Source: Opitutus sp. GAS368 (GTDB lineage: Bacteria; Verrucomicrobiota; Verrucomicrobiia; Opitutales; Opitutaceae). From it: a DNA stretch of 49,625 bases. Each line of letters begins with the position of its first letter. The first letter of the stretch is position 1. Shown piece after piece: positions 40,801 through 48,833 of the stretch. Below the pieces are notes generated by a model. That model had not been told where the DNA came from. It did not search any database and worked only from the letters and a program-made list of their open reading frames with translations. The stretch is taken from positions 1 through 49,625 of the forward strand of contig CAMDOO010000013.1 of assembly GCA_945903545.1 (NCBI GenBank), in the 5' to 3' direction. Made by a program: the position numbers and the translations under genes.

Positions 40801-41263
40801 AAACATCCTCTTCACCTCGCAGTGGGACAACTACCCGAAGGAGGCGACGGTCCCGCTCGAAAGCCGGGCGTCACATGCCTACCTGCTGATGGCGGGCTCG
40901 ACCTACTGGATGCAGAGCCGGTTGGACAACGGGGAGATCGTGGTCACGTACACCGACGGCACGACGGCGCGGCTGGCGCTGAACAATCCGGTGAACTGGT
41001 GGCCGATCGACCAGGACTATTTCATCGACGATTTCCAGTTCCGGCGTCCCGAGGCGATCCCGCCGCGGGTGGACCTGAAGACCGGCCAGGTGCGTCTGCT
41101 CGATCCCGCGACCTTCAAGGGCCAGGGCGGAACGGTGGCCGGCGGCGCCGCGACTGTGCTGGACCTGCCGCTCGATCCCGCGAAGACCCTGCAGTCGCTC
41201 ACGGTCCGCTCGCTTGCGAACGAGGTGGTCATCGGCCTGATGGCCGTGACGCTCGTCCGCTAA
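37781..41263 (+). CDS. DUF4450-type large exported glycosidase-like protein
   Basis: About 1160 residues. HPLRYRPDGADFVIENGAEF, FNRPLYGGNTGFRVDAGDKP and EFTLYLPGRGGNLRLGF are the start expected of DUF4450. The middle (NSHYDMNAVYIDALLRHLQW, GYNGGGVTHASAYNLMHH, DRGWFAEYKDLLGNQ) is an (alpha/alpha)-barrel like those of GH65/GH105 relatives. The C-terminal third is beta-rich (YWMQSRLDNGEIVVTYTDG). It is probably a glycosidase of the rhamnogalacturonan locus (inference). The start is uncertain: TTG 37781 gives MRLLRLFAAILPQLGYDLAA as signal. GTG 37634 would put the repeat inside the protein, and ATG 37850 leaves a very short signal. Confidence 0.88.
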   Translation: MRLLRLFAAILPQLGYDLAALAVMLSALAGTRLPAQVPAALRVTPNLADRIEHPLRYRPDGADFVIENGAEFFNRPLYGGNTGFRVDAGDKPEFTLYLPGRGGNLRLGFKTAAGTKWLFEAAGITSRYRPGSMLYELRDPLLGPAGVLKVTVLALADTEGLVVRAELLGATGPVELVWAYGGANGQRGVRDGDIGTERVPISEYFELQPEFTRGNTFALAERTFTLRAAPATIVGLMPAGAVLAVAAASRWSSWEELLASSAGPAPALPVVIGRVALRVDEPLFLGLQRTAGAANAASTLPPAHAPDQLPAVFTATEEHFRGLRENVRVDTPDPFINAAVGALNVAVDAVWDEAQGAVMHGAVAWRQRLLGWRGPYAQDALGWHDRARRHFDYWATRQNLNPIPDALPPPDEASNLARSEAALHSNGHMSNSHYDMNAVYIDALLRHLQWTGDVEYARKMWPVIERHLAWERRMFRRPFGPNGLPLYEGYAMIWASDDLGYNGGGVTHASAYNLMHHAAAGQLARMLGLDPRPYDLEAYAIDRAMHEQLWLPDRGWFAEYKDLLGNQAVHPAAALWTFYHTLDSGLTTPFEAWQMTRQVDTQIPHLPVRGPGVPTDSRYEVLGTSNWMPYSWSINNVVMGEMVHTALGYWQAGRHEEAFRLTKSALLASMYLGISPGNVGSMNYLDVYRRESQRDFADGGGVLSRALVEGLFGLSPNLFTGDLRVSPGFPAEWDRASLKHPEVDFSFTRKGDTDTYIIEPHFGTTLSLTLVLPARREGIAEVNINGRSDSWRTVDDAVGGPRLVFMTAGAERFEVAITWNGKPIAPAPAATSVAQGATATILLPGVELLRLADPQHVLDGATAVPGGFLGEVVGTPGARTVFARVRQDTLDWWMPVSLDVQPRAAPATAPVDWSRPLAAGSRLEPVDLTAQFNDRVTQIFKNEYRSPRSPYVSLAIPKQGIGAWAGHVNATAEIDDRGLRASPRDGAGRFVLPNGVPFATPGAGEAKNILFTSQWDNYPKEATVPLESRASHAYLLMAGSTYWMQSRLDNGEIVVTYTDGTTARLALNNPVNWWPIDQDYFIDDFQFRRPEAIPPRVDLKTGQVRLLDPATFKGQGGTVAGGAATVLDLPLDPAKTLQSLTVRSLANEVVIGLMAVTLVR

Positions 41264-41368
41264 AGGTATGCGGACTGCGTCCGCCGGCTTTTAGAGTCAA
41301 AAATGGCTCCGCATTTTGGCCTGCCTCACGGTAGGAGGGCGGGGACTTCGGCCGCGCCGGGCTTGAAT

Positions 41369-41426
41369 GTAGTCCGGGTGCCCTCACCCGGAGATGATCG
41401 ATTCGGGGTGGGGGCACCCCGACTAC
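41369..41426. repeat. GTAGTCCGGGTG-type REPIN
   Basis: GTAGTCCGGGTGCCCTCACC with CGGAGATGATCG, then an inverted, slightly changed copy ending GACTAC. The left half equals the copies at 29871 and 13325. Confidence 0.85.
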
Positions 41427-41536
41427 ATATGGGCGGAGACGGAGTCGCCACCCTGCCGGGATAGGACCACGACCGGCGGTTTGCCGGACATCGAACCACG
41501 GCTGGAGTTTTTCCCGAAACGGCCCAATCTGGGTCC

Positions 41537-42445
41537 ATGCCGATCCTGATGCGCTTTCTCCGTGGGTGGCTGCCGGTCGTGTTGAGTTGCGGCCTATTGT
41601 CCGCGCGTTTGCCGGCGGCCGAGGGGCGGGTGGCTGCGGGCACCCCGGTCGTTCTCGTCACGGGCTCGACGGATGGGCTGGGGCGGGAGGTCGCGCTCCG
41701 ACTCGCGGCGACCGGGGCGCACCTGATCATCCATGGCCGGAACGCGGAGCGCGGGGCCGCGGTGGTGAAGGAGATCCAGGCGATGGGGAAGGGCGGGGCG
41801 CGCTTTTATCCGGCGGACTTCGCCTCGCTGGCGGCGGTGGAGGAGCTCGCGCGGGCGGTCCGGCGCGACTACGACCGGCTCAATATCCTCATCAACAACG
41901 CCGGGATCTGGCTCACGGGCGACCGGCGCCAGCTGAGCGCCGACGGGCACGAGATGCATTTCGCGGTGAACTACCTGGCGGGTTACCGGCTTACCCGGCT
42001 GCTGCTGCCGCTGCTCGAGGCCGGCGCACCGTCGCGGATCGTCAACGTGGCCTCCGGCTCGCAGCAGCGTCTGGACTTCAATGACCTGATGCTCGCGCGG
42101 AACTACAGCGACATGCGCGGGTATGCGACGAGCAAGCTGGCGCAGGTGATGTTCACGATCGACCTGGCGCGCGAACTGGAGGGCAGGCGGGTGTCGGTCT
42201 ACGCCCTGCATCCCGCCACCCTGATGCCGACGACCATGGTCCAGAACCACGGGGTGGCACCGGCGAGCACCCTCGCCGAAGGGGCCGTGGGCGTGATCCA
42301 TCTCGTGACCGCGCCCGGTCTGGCCAACGGCGGTTATTTTGTCGACCAGCGCCCAGCCCAGCCGAATGCCCAGGCCATGGAGGCCCCGGCCCGGGCGCAG
42401 CTGCGGCGTGTCAGCGAGACCCTGACGGCGCCGGCGGCGCGCTGA
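41537..42445 (+). CDS. Short-chain dehydrogenase with an export signal
   Basis: 302 residues of the SDR family, retinol-dehydrogenase-like. The Rossmann motif TGSTDGLG starts at Thr42, NNAG is at 120-123, Ser173/175 lies in VASGS, and YATSK supplies Tyr196 and Lys200, so the catalytic set is complete. Unusually it begins with LRGWLPVVLSCGLLSARLPA, a convincing Sec signal peptide, although SDRs need NAD(P). The signal could be a membrane anchor with the enzyme on the cytoplasmic side. The rhamnose mutarotase gene follows 4 bp later, suggesting a sugar substrate (inference). Confidence 0.88.
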   Translation: MPILMRFLRGWLPVVLSCGLLSARLPAAEGRVAAGTPVVLVTGSTDGLGREVALRLAATGAHLIIHGRNAERGAAVVKEIQAMGKGGARFYPADFASLAAVEELARAVRRDYDRLNILINNAGIWLTGDRRQLSADGHEMHFAVNYLAGYRLTRLLLPLLEAGAPSRIVNVASGSQQRLDFNDLMLARNYSDMRGYATSKLAQVMFTIDLARELEGRRVSVYALHPATLMPTTMVQNHGVAPASTLAEGAVGVIHLVTAPGLANGGYFVDQRPAQPNAQAMEAPARAQLRRVSETLTAPAAR

Positions 42446-42449
42446 GACC

Positions 42450-42767
42450 ATGAGAATTCGCAAGGCATTCCTCATGCTCGTGCACCCGGGCTGCGAGGCC
42501 GAGTACGAGCGCCGGCACCAGCCGATCTGGCCGGAACTGGCGGAGGTCCTCAAGGCGCATGGCGTGCACCATTACTCGATCTTCCGGGAGCCGGGCACGG
42601 GTCGCTGTTTCGCATGCGTCGAGATCGAGGACGAGGCCCGCTGGGCGGCGATCGCGCAGACCGAGGTCTGCCGGCGCTGGTGGAAATCGATGGCCCCGCT
42701 CATGGCCGTGAATCCGGACCTGAGTCCGGTCGCGACCGAGCTGCCCGAGGTCTTTCACCTCGATTGA
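42450..42767 (+). CDS. rhaM: L-rhamnose mutarotase
   Basis: 105 residues, the normal length. It converts alpha- to beta-L-rhamnose, the form used by rhamnose isomerase or dehydrogenase. Family signatures are complete: YERRHQPIWPELAEVLKAHG with Tyr19 and His23, VHHYSIF, CVEIEDEARWAAIA, TEVCRRWWKSM with the paired Trp at 77-78, and VNPDLSPV. It is cytoplasmic. The position behind PL11, GH105 and DUF4450 genes links it to rhamnose released from rhamnogalacturonan. Confidence 0.96.
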   Translation: MRIRKAFLMLVHPGCEAEYERRHQPIWPELAEVLKAHGVHHYSIFREPGTGRCFACVEIEDEARWAAIAQTEVCRRWWKSMAPLMAVNPDLSPVATELPEVFHLD

Positions 42768-42881
42768 TCCCGGTCTGGATTGTCCCGGGATTGCCGTGGC
42801 CGCGAGCGTGGGCGAGCGGTCTGCCTTCCGTTTGCCCACGCTCGCAGCCACCGGGAAAAGCCGCCGCGCCAGAAAACGAGT

Positions 42882-44516
42882 TCAGGTCGCGGGGGCGGCG
42901 GTGGGTGCCGGTTCCGGGATTGGCCGCGGTGGGGTTTTCTTGAGCGATTCCCAGGGTCCGGTGATGGCGAGGGTGAGGCCGGGCACCTGCAGGTTCAGAA
43001 ACATCGTCGGGTGGTTGGGCGCAAAGCAGATGCCGGCGAGCTCGGCGGCGGTCAGGAAGCGATTTCGTCCCAGGGTGTAGATTTTCCCCTCGGGTGTCAC
43101 GCCGCGCAGGTAATTGGAGGAACCGCCCTGGCCGACCACCGGCGCCGGGGCCGCGTTGTCCTCGCCGATGATCAGGTCGCCCCAGGGCGCCACGGTGACG
43201 TTGTCGCAGCTCTCCAACAGGGCCGAATTGTTGGGCTCCAGATAGAGCTCAAGCGTTCCGGGATAGGCCTCCTCGCCGGGGGTGCCCTCCGCCGGGCTCG
43301 GGCGGTAACGGAAAATCTGCCCGCGTTGGGACAGGCCGCCGTTGGTGCAGGCGAAATAGACCTCATTGTTGCCGAACCACATGCCCTCGCCGCGGGCGAA
43401 GATGGCGGCGCCGAGTGCGGCACCGCGGGTGCGCAAGTCGTCCTTCGGCGACTCGATCTCGTCGATATCGAGCCACTGCACCGCCATGGGCTGGTTCACC
43501 TTGAGCCTGGCGCCGCCGGTCTCGGCGTAGTTGCGCGTCTCGAAGGTTTTCTGGCCGCGCACAGCCAGGACCTGCAGCTTGCCGCCTGCGGCCAGCTGGC
43601 CGGGGGTGACGGGGATGAACCGGTAGATCAGGCCGTCGTTCCGGTCCTCCGTTTGGTAAACGATGCCGGTGTGCGGGTCGACGGCCACGGCCTCGTGGTT
43701 GAACCGCCCCATGGCCTTCAGGGGCGCCGGGGCCGTGAGCCCCATCGCGGTGGAGGCGGGCACCTCGAAATTGTACCCGTGTTCCTTTTCGTTGTTCTCG
43801 TTGACCGATTCGACGGCTTCCTCGCACGTGATCCAAGTCCCCCAGGGCGTGGGCCCGCCGGCGCAATTGCGCAGGGTGCCCGTCAGGCTGAGAAACATCT
43901 TCTCCGTCGTTCCCGTCGCCGGGTTGTAGACAATGGTCGTGGTGCCGCCATTATGCGGCCGGCCCTTGCCGGCATCGTAAATGCGGGCGGCATCGAGCCT
44001 CGGGAGCAGGTAGTAATCCGTTCCGTACGGTCCGCTTTGGGGCGTGGCGGCCTCCAGCTCGTGATTCTGCACGAGGATGACCCGGCCCTCCGGTCCGGCA
44101 AAGGCCGCCATGCCATCGGGCGCCCCGGGATTGAGGAGTCCGTCGCTCATGGTTTCGCCACAGCGAGCGATGACCTTGTAGGTGAAGCCTGCGGGCAGGT
44201 CGAAGATGCGCCGGGGATCGGCGACGAGCGGGCCGTAGCCCTCGATCTCACTGAGGTAGGGCTGGACGCTGTTGGCGCCGCCCCGTCCACCGCGTCCACC
44301 ACCGGCGGCGGCGCCACCGCGTCCGGCCCCGGCGGCTCCCGTGGCGCCGGGGGCGACCGCACTTGGGGCAACCTGGGCGTGCAGGTAGCGGCCGAGTCCC
44401 ACGAATCCGGCGGTGATGCCGATGGCGTGGACAAAGGTGCGGCGGGACAAGAGCGGGCCGGAAACAGTCGGGGCCGAAATCGACGGGGTGGGCTTGGAGT
44501 CGGTGCGCAGGTCCAT
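42882..44516 (-). CDS. PhoX family (DUF839) protein, Tat-exported
   Basis: 544 residues. The N-terminus has a Tat signal LSRRTFVHAIGITAGFVGLG (Arg25-Arg26). A Gly/Arg-rich linker GRGGAAAGGGRGGRGGANS separates it from a PhoX/DUF839 propeller: FDLPAGFTYKVIARCGETMS, LVQNHELE, GTLRNCAGGPTPWGTWITCE, GRFNHEAVAVDPHTGIVYQT, CDNVTVAPWGDLIIGEDN and GICFAPNHPTMFLNLQ. PhoX enzymes are calcium/iron phosphatases, but many DUF839 members are uncharacterised, so phosphatase activity is only likely. Start ATG at 44516; the frame continues upstream without sense. Confidence 0.9.
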   Translation of the reverse strand: MDLRTDSKPTPSISAPTVSGPLLSRRTFVHAIGITAGFVGLGRYLHAQVAPSAVAPGATGAAGAGRGGAAAGGGRGGRGGANSVQPYLSEIEGYGPLVADPRRIFDLPAGFTYKVIARCGETMSDGLLNPGAPDGMAAFAGPEGRVILVQNHELEAATPQSGPYGTDYYLLPRLDAARIYDAGKGRPHNGGTTTIVYNPATGTTEKMFLSLTGTLRNCAGGPTPWGTWITCEEAVESVNENNEKEHGYNFEVPASTAMGLTAPAPLKAMGRFNHEAVAVDPHTGIVYQTEDRNDGLIYRFIPVTPGQLAAGGKLQVLAVRGQKTFETRNYAETGGARLKVNQPMAVQWLDIDEIESPKDDLRTRGAALGAAIFARGEGMWFGNNEVYFACTNGGLSQRGQIFRYRPSPAEGTPGEEAYPGTLELYLEPNNSALLESCDNVTVAPWGDLIIGEDNAAPAPVVGQGGSSNYLRGVTPEGKIYTLGRNRFLTAAELAGICFAPNHPTMFLNLQVPGLTLAITGPWESLKKTPPRPIPEPAPTAAPAT

Positions 44517-44783
44517 GGGATAAGGAGGAGAGAATATTTTTTTGCCGGACTGCGTGACTGCGCAGGTTGGTCCCTGCGTTCGCCGGTCCAAAAGATAGGG
44601 GCTCGCGGAATGGTTCCTGCAAGCCCGGGACCGCGAATGGCCCGCGGTTGGGTTTGGTTTTAACCCGTCCGTCACATTCGGAGCGAAACCGGCCGATCCA
44701 TAGGGACGGGTGGTGGTGCCGCGGGTGGAGAGGGCGCAGATGTCAGTCTTGACTCCCGGCCGCTGGACGAGGGTGCTCGCGGG

Positions 44784-45149
44784 GTGTGCGCGTCGGGGAA
44801 CACCCATGAATTCAAAATCGGCCCCGGCCTGGACCGGGCCGGGTTGGCCGATGTACTCGGCCGGCAGGCGGAGGCGCTGGCCGGGATCCTGATCCCGGAC
44901 CTGCATAGGCTGGATGCCGCCGCCGCTTACGAACCGGGGACGCTGCGGGTCGAGGCGGTCGAAGCCACGGAGCGGCCGGAGACCTACCGGCTCCACTTCC
45001 GCTTCGAGTGGTCCGCCCAGCATGGCTGCAGTGACTGGAGCTGCCGTGACCAGGAACGGCAATCCGCCCTGTTCCGCCTGGTGGGCGATGCGGCGGTTTT
45101 CGAGGTGCCGGCCGATCCCGGGGAACGCACCACCCGGGACGAGTTCTAG
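44784..45149 (+). CDS. Hypothetical protein
   Basis: 121 residues from GTG 44784. HEFKIGPGLDRAGLADVLGR and ETYRLHFRFEWSAQHGCSDW look like a compact alpha/beta cytoplasmic domain. No signal peptide. I do not recognise the family. It overlaps no convincing gene on the other strand. The start is uncertain, since the ATG at 44806 is in another frame. Confidence 0.55.
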   Translation: MCASGNTHEFKIGPGLDRAGLADVLGRQAEALAGILIPDLHRLDAAAAYEPGTLRVEAVEATERPETYRLHFRFEWSAQHGCSDWSCRDQERQSALFRLVGDAAVFEVPADPGERTTRDEF

Positions 45150-45213
45150 CAACGCGGCATCGTTACGGTGCGCAGCTTGTTTTGAGCGCGGTGATCCGGT
45201 TGGCTCCGTGGCC

Positions 45214-45951
45214 ATGAGCTCCCAAGGCCGTCCATCGTGCAAGCTGGCGGAAGGGTGGAGGCTTCTGTTGGCACTCGGCGGGGCCCTGCTCCTCGCGGCG
45301 TGCGAGAGCAGTAATCTTTCCATTCCCGCGGTGCCGTCCAACCCCGGGCCAGGATCGGTCCCCTATCATCTGCTGAGCGTCGAGCCGGCCGAGCCCACCG
45401 AGGCCGCCCAGCACCGGCAGATCGTCGGCTTCGTGCGGGCGGCGCTGGCGGCGGGGGGCATGCACGAGGTGGCCCGCGCGGCCGCCGCCGAGGTGGTGGT
45501 CAGTCTCGATTATCAAGTCGGCCCGCCCCACCAGGGCCCGGTCAGCGAGACCGAGCCGATGTACGAGGTCACTCCCGGCAAGATGGTCGACCAGTCCGTG
45601 GCTGTGGGGATCAACACCGCGGGCAGCACGATCTACGAGATGCGGAAGGTGAAGGAACCGGACGTGGTGACCTACCACGGGGAGCGGCCTGTCGCTTACC
45701 TCCGCACGGTCTATGAGAAGCGCTTGCGGTTGTCCGCCCGGTCGCTGGATGGCATCGCTGCCGACCGGCCCGCCCGCGAACGGTGGAGCATCGAGTTGCT
45801 CGCTGAGGGCCCGAACCGGAGCCTCCGCAAAATGCTCCCGGTCCTGACCGGTCCCGGCCGCCCGTACCTCGGCAGGGAAGCCGAGGGCCCGGCGATCCTG
45901 CGGATCAATGACGACACGGGCGCGATCGAGTCGATCGAGAGTTCCCTGTAA
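45214..45951 (+). CDS. Hypothetical lipoprotein
   Basis: 245 residues with a lipoprotein signal ending LLLAAC (Cys30). The mature part has an early helix with two acidic patches (EPTEAAQHRQIVGFVRAALA), beta strands VVVSLDYQVGPP and STIYEMRKVKEPDVVTYHGE, and a C-terminal LRINDDTGAIESI. The overall pattern resembles DUF4136-like periplasmic lipoproteins but I cannot match it firmly. It is convergent with the RarD-type gene, with a 9-bp gap. Confidence 0.75.
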   Translation: MSSQGRPSCKLAEGWRLLLALGGALLLAACESSNLSIPAVPSNPGPGSVPYHLLSVEPAEPTEAAQHRQIVGFVRAALAAGGMHEVARAAAAEVVVSLDYQVGPPHQGPVSETEPMYEVTPGKMVDQSVAVGINTAGSTIYEMRKVKEPDVVTYHGERPVAYLRTVYEKRLRLSARSLDGIAADRPARERWSIELLAEGPNRSLRKMLPVLTGPGRPYLGREAEGPAILRINDDTGAIESIESSL

Positions 45952-45960
45952 GCGGCGGCC

Positions 45961-46857
45961 TCACCGCCGCTGCACGACCAGGTTGTCGAACGTGTAGAGC
46001 ACGAGGCCGGCCCAGATCAGACCGAAGCTGATCAGCCGGTCGGGCGTGAACGGCTCGTGGTACAGGGCGAGCGCGAGGACAAACTGGACGGTGGGCGCGA
46101 TGTACTGGAGCAGGCCCAGGGTCGAAAGCCGGATCCGCTGCGCGCTGTAGGCGAAGAGCAGGAGCGGGACCGCGGTGACGATCCCCGAGCTGAGCACAAG
46201 GAACTGCTCACCCGCGGCGACGCGGCCGAGCGCCCCGGTGCCGAGATGGTGCTGCCAGGCGATGAAGCCGATGGCCAGGGGCGCGAGCAGGAGGGTCTCC
46301 ACGGCCAGGCCGACGAGCGGGGCGAGGGGCGACTGCTTGCGCATCAGGCTGTAGACACCCCAGGACGCCGCCTCACCCAGCGCGATCCACGGGGGATGGC
46401 CGAGCTGCCAGATCAGGATCCCGACCCCGAGGCCCGCCAGGGCGATCGCGGTCCACTGCAGCGGGCGCAGGTGTTCGTGGAGAACAAGCCGGCCGGTCGC
46501 GACGTTCACAAGCGGCACGAGGAAATATCCCAGGCTGCACTCGATGACGTGGCCGGTGTTCACGCCCCAGACGTAGATCAGCCAGTTCGTCGTCAGCATG
46601 GTCCCGCTGAGAAAGTTCAGGCCGACGGCCCGCCACCCGTGCAGCGCGGCGCCCACGCCGGCCAGCCCGCCCTGCGCGGCCAACACCAGGCCCACGAAGA
46701 CCAGCGACCAGAGGTGCCGGTGCGCGATGAGCTCGACCGCGTTGATGCCGGCCAGCTGCTTCCAGAAGATCGGCACGAGTCCCCACAGGAAATAGCAGAT
46801 CGAGGCGGCGATGACGCCGCGTTCCTGCGCCCGGGTGATCGGAGCTTGGTGGGACAA
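45961..46857 (-). CDS. rarD: RarD-type EamA permease
   Basis: 298 residues with ten membrane segments. RGVIAASICYFLWGLVPIFW, AHRHLWSLVF, GWRAVGLNFLSGTMLTTNWL and IYVWGVNTGHVIECSLGYFL are close to RarD, a DMT-superfamily permease of unknown substrate. LALYHEPFTPDRLISFGLIW is the usual end. The start is given as TTG 46857 (SHQAPITRAQERG), since it yields the family length and no ATG is near; the in-frame ATG at 47160 would overlap the divergent cupin gene. Confidence 0.85.
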   Translation of the reverse strand: MSHQAPITRAQERGVIAASICYFLWGLVPIFWKQLAGINAVELIAHRHLWSLVFVGLVLAAQGGLAGVGAALHGWRAVGLNFLSGTMLTTNWLIYVWGVNTGHVIECSLGYFLVPLVNVATGRLVLHEHLRPLQWTAIALAGLGVGILIWQLGHPPWIALGEAASWGVYSLMRKQSPLAPLVGLAVETLLLAPLAIGFIAWQHHLGTGALGRVAAGEQFLVLSSGIVTAVPLLLFAYSAQRIRLSTLGLLQYIAPTVQFVLALALYHEPFTPDRLISFGLIWAGLVLYTFDNLVVQRR

Positions 46858-47040
46858 GGGATGGATGGCTGGCGCCGGCCGGGAAGTCCCCGGGCGGGAG
46901 GCCCGCAGTTGGACGGGTTTGGGGCCGGCGACCAAGCCCGGATGCGCTGATGACGCCCGCGGAGCCGGCGCGACCGGGGCGCAATCTCCCGCCACGTAAT
47001 TCCGGATTGCGGTGTTCCGCGGCGTTTCAACAATGGGCGC

Positions 47041-47433
47041 ATGTCCAAAGTCATCGGTAATACTGTCAAACCTGTCGACGACGTGAAATGCCCGGATGGC
47101 GTCGTGGACCTTTCGACCCTGACTCCCGGCGGAGAGAACGGCATGAGCGTCTTCGTCCACTACAATGGCTCAACCGACCAGTTGAAGGCCATGTGCACCG
47201 GGATGGCGGTCCTGCAGCCGGGCGTGAGCCCGCATCCGATCCACCAGCATCCGGAGGAGGAATTCCTCATCATCGCCAGCGGCACCGGTGAGATCCAGTG
47301 CGATGGCAAGAACACCAACGTGGGGCCCGGCGCCGTGATGTACTGCGCCGGCAACATCTGGCACGGGATCACCAACACGGGCAAGGTGCCGCTGACGTTC
47401 TACTGGTCGAAGTGGATGGCGAAGGGCTTCTAA
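47041..47433 (+). CDS. Cupin domain protein
   Basis: 130 residues, a single cupin barrel without signal peptide. The first motif PHPIHQHPEEEFLIIASGTG supplies the metal ligands (two His, Glu and the later His), and GAVMYCAGNIWHGITNTGKV is the second motif. Substrate unknown; small cupins act as isomerases, dioxygenases or sugar binders. It has a good start (ATG 47041) and sits alone between a divergent transporter and a DUF1080 gene. Confidence 0.88.
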   Translation: MSKVIGNTVKPVDDVKCPDGVVDLSTLTPGGENGMSVFVHYNGSTDQLKAMCTGMAVLQPGVSPHPIHQHPEEEFLIIASGTGEIQCDGKNTNVGPGAVMYCAGNIWHGITNTGKVPLTFYWSKWMAKGF

Positions 47434-47509
47434 GCGGTTGCGGCCGGCCGCGGGTGACAGCCGAACCGGGGCTTCCCTTGAAGCCCGAGGGCGGACACGC
47501 TGACGGACT

Positions 47510-48223
47510 ATGAAACGCCTTCGATTCCACTTGCTCGCAGGTTTGGTTTTGGCCTCCGCCGCTTCCGGCTTGTTCGCGGCGCCGGCGGAAAATCAACTCA
47601 CGGCCGAGGACAAGGCCGCGGGCTGGCGGCTCCTCTTCGACGGCACGACCCTCGCCGGCTGGCGCGGCTACGGGCTCCCGGGCCTGCCTGCCGCCGGTTG
47701 GGAAATCCGCGATGGCCTGCTCAAGACCGTGCCCGGTGTCCGGGGCACGGAGCTCATCACGACGGATAAGTTCACCGACTTCGAGTTCAGCTGGGAGTGG
47801 CGCATCGCCGAGGGCGGCAACAACGGCGTGAAGTATTTTGTCACCGAGGCCCGCCGCTCCGCCCCCGGCCACGAGTACCAGATGATCGACGATGCGCGGC
47901 ACCCGGACGGGCGGCGCGGTCCGCTCTACCAGACCGCGGCGTTCTACGACGTGCTGATCCCAGCGGCCGACAAGCCCCTGCGCCAGCCCGGGGAATGGAA
48001 CGTCTCGCGCCTGGTTGTGCGTGGCAACCGCGTCGAGCACTGGCTCAACGGCCGCAACGTCCTCTCCTACGAGGCGGGGAGCGACGAGGTGAAGGCGGGC
48101 GTGGCGCGGAGCAAATTCAAGGATCAGCCCGGTTTCGGCGACAAGATCACCGGCCATCTCATGCTCACCTACCACGCGGACGAATGCTGGTTTCGGAACC
48201 TGCGGATCCGCGAGCTCAAGTAG
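47510..48223 (+). CDS. DUF1080 (3-keto-disaccharide hydrolase-like) exported protein
   Basis: 237 residues: a signal peptide (LLAGLVLASAASGLFAAPA) and one DUF1080 domain with the full signature set: GWRLLFDGTTLAGWRGY, WEIRDGLLKT, FTDFEFSWEWRIAEGGNNGV, HEYQMIDDARHPD, GEWNVSRLVVRGNRVEHWLN and GHLMLTYHADECWFRNLRIR. It is more typical than the copy at 36795. The substrate is likely a disaccharide or glycan (inference). Confidence 0.93.
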   Translation: MKRLRFHLLAGLVLASAASGLFAAPAENQLTAEDKAAGWRLLFDGTTLAGWRGYGLPGLPAAGWEIRDGLLKTVPGVRGTELITTDKFTDFEFSWEWRIAEGGNNGVKYFVTEARRSAPGHEYQMIDDARHPDGRRGPLYQTAAFYDVLIPAADKPLRQPGEWNVSRLVVRGNRVEHWLNGRNVLSYEAGSDEVKAGVARSKFKDQPGFGDKITGHLMLTYHADECWFRNLRIRELK

Positions 48224-48248
48224 TTGGGTCCGGCCCGGGGGAGTAACC

Positions 48249-48797
48249 TTACCGCCCGGGGCTGGTAGCGGGGACCACGGGCAGCGGAACGGCCCGGCGG
48301 ATGTAAGCCTGCATGCCCCGCTGGAACGGTGAGATGCCGTAACGCCTGGCCTCCGCCATGGCTTCGTCGACGGACCAGCCCTGCCGGGTGATGCGGTAGC
48401 AGGCGATGACGGTCCCGGTGCGGTCGGCGCCGTGCTGGCAATGGACGAGCACCGGCCCGGGCGATTGCTCGATGAGATCCAGCACGCGGGCGACCTGCTC
48501 GTCGGTGGGGGCGCTGAACCCGGCGAAGGGAACCGAGACGTACAGGATGCTATGCGCGCGGGCGAAAACCGCCTCGGCCGGATCGATGTCGCCGGGCAGC
48601 TGCAGGTTGATGATTGTTTTCACCCCGCGCCGCGCGAGCGCCTCGAGCGCCGGCTTGTCGGGCTGCGCGCTGCGGTACAGGTGGGGGGTGACCGCGCCGA
48701 AGTTCGGAATGGCGTCGGTCGCCGGCACGCCCCGCGGCGACGTGGTGCATCCGCTGCCCCAAACAAGGGCGAAGAGCAGGAGGAGGCCGGTTCGCAC
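48249..48797 (-). CDS. Dual-specificity-type phosphatase lipoprotein
   Basis: 182 residues. The lipoprotein signal ends WGSGC (Cys17). The phosphatase P-loop is HCQHGADRTG, with Cys120 nucleophile and Arg126, and GVKTIINLQLPGDIDPAE before it fits the DSP/Tyr-phosphatase fold. Extracytoplasmic targeting is unusual for such enzymes, and phosphoinositides or phosphotyrosine could be substrates. It shares the convergent end with the DUF1080 gene. Confidence 0.9.
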   Translation of the reverse strand: MRTGLLLLFALVWGSGCTTSPRGVPATDAIPNFGAVTPHLYRSAQPDKPALEALARRGVKTIINLQLPGDIDPAEAVFARAHSILYVSVPFAGFSAPTDEQVARVLDLIEQSPGPVLVHCQHGADRTGTVIACYRITRQGWSVDEAMAEARRYGISPFQRGMQAYIRRAVPLPVVPATSPGR

Positions 48798-48833
48798 GGT
48801 AACAGGATGCTTCCGCGGGCGTCCGCGGTCCTC

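Noticed and set aside
42780-44663. 627-codon plus-strand frame
   Set aside because: Antisense of the PhoX-like gene; composition is that of a reverse-frame shadow.
44517-45341. Upstream extension of the PhoX-like frame
   Set aside because: The Tat signal begins at the ATG ending at 44516, and the extension overlaps a plausible plus-strand gene.
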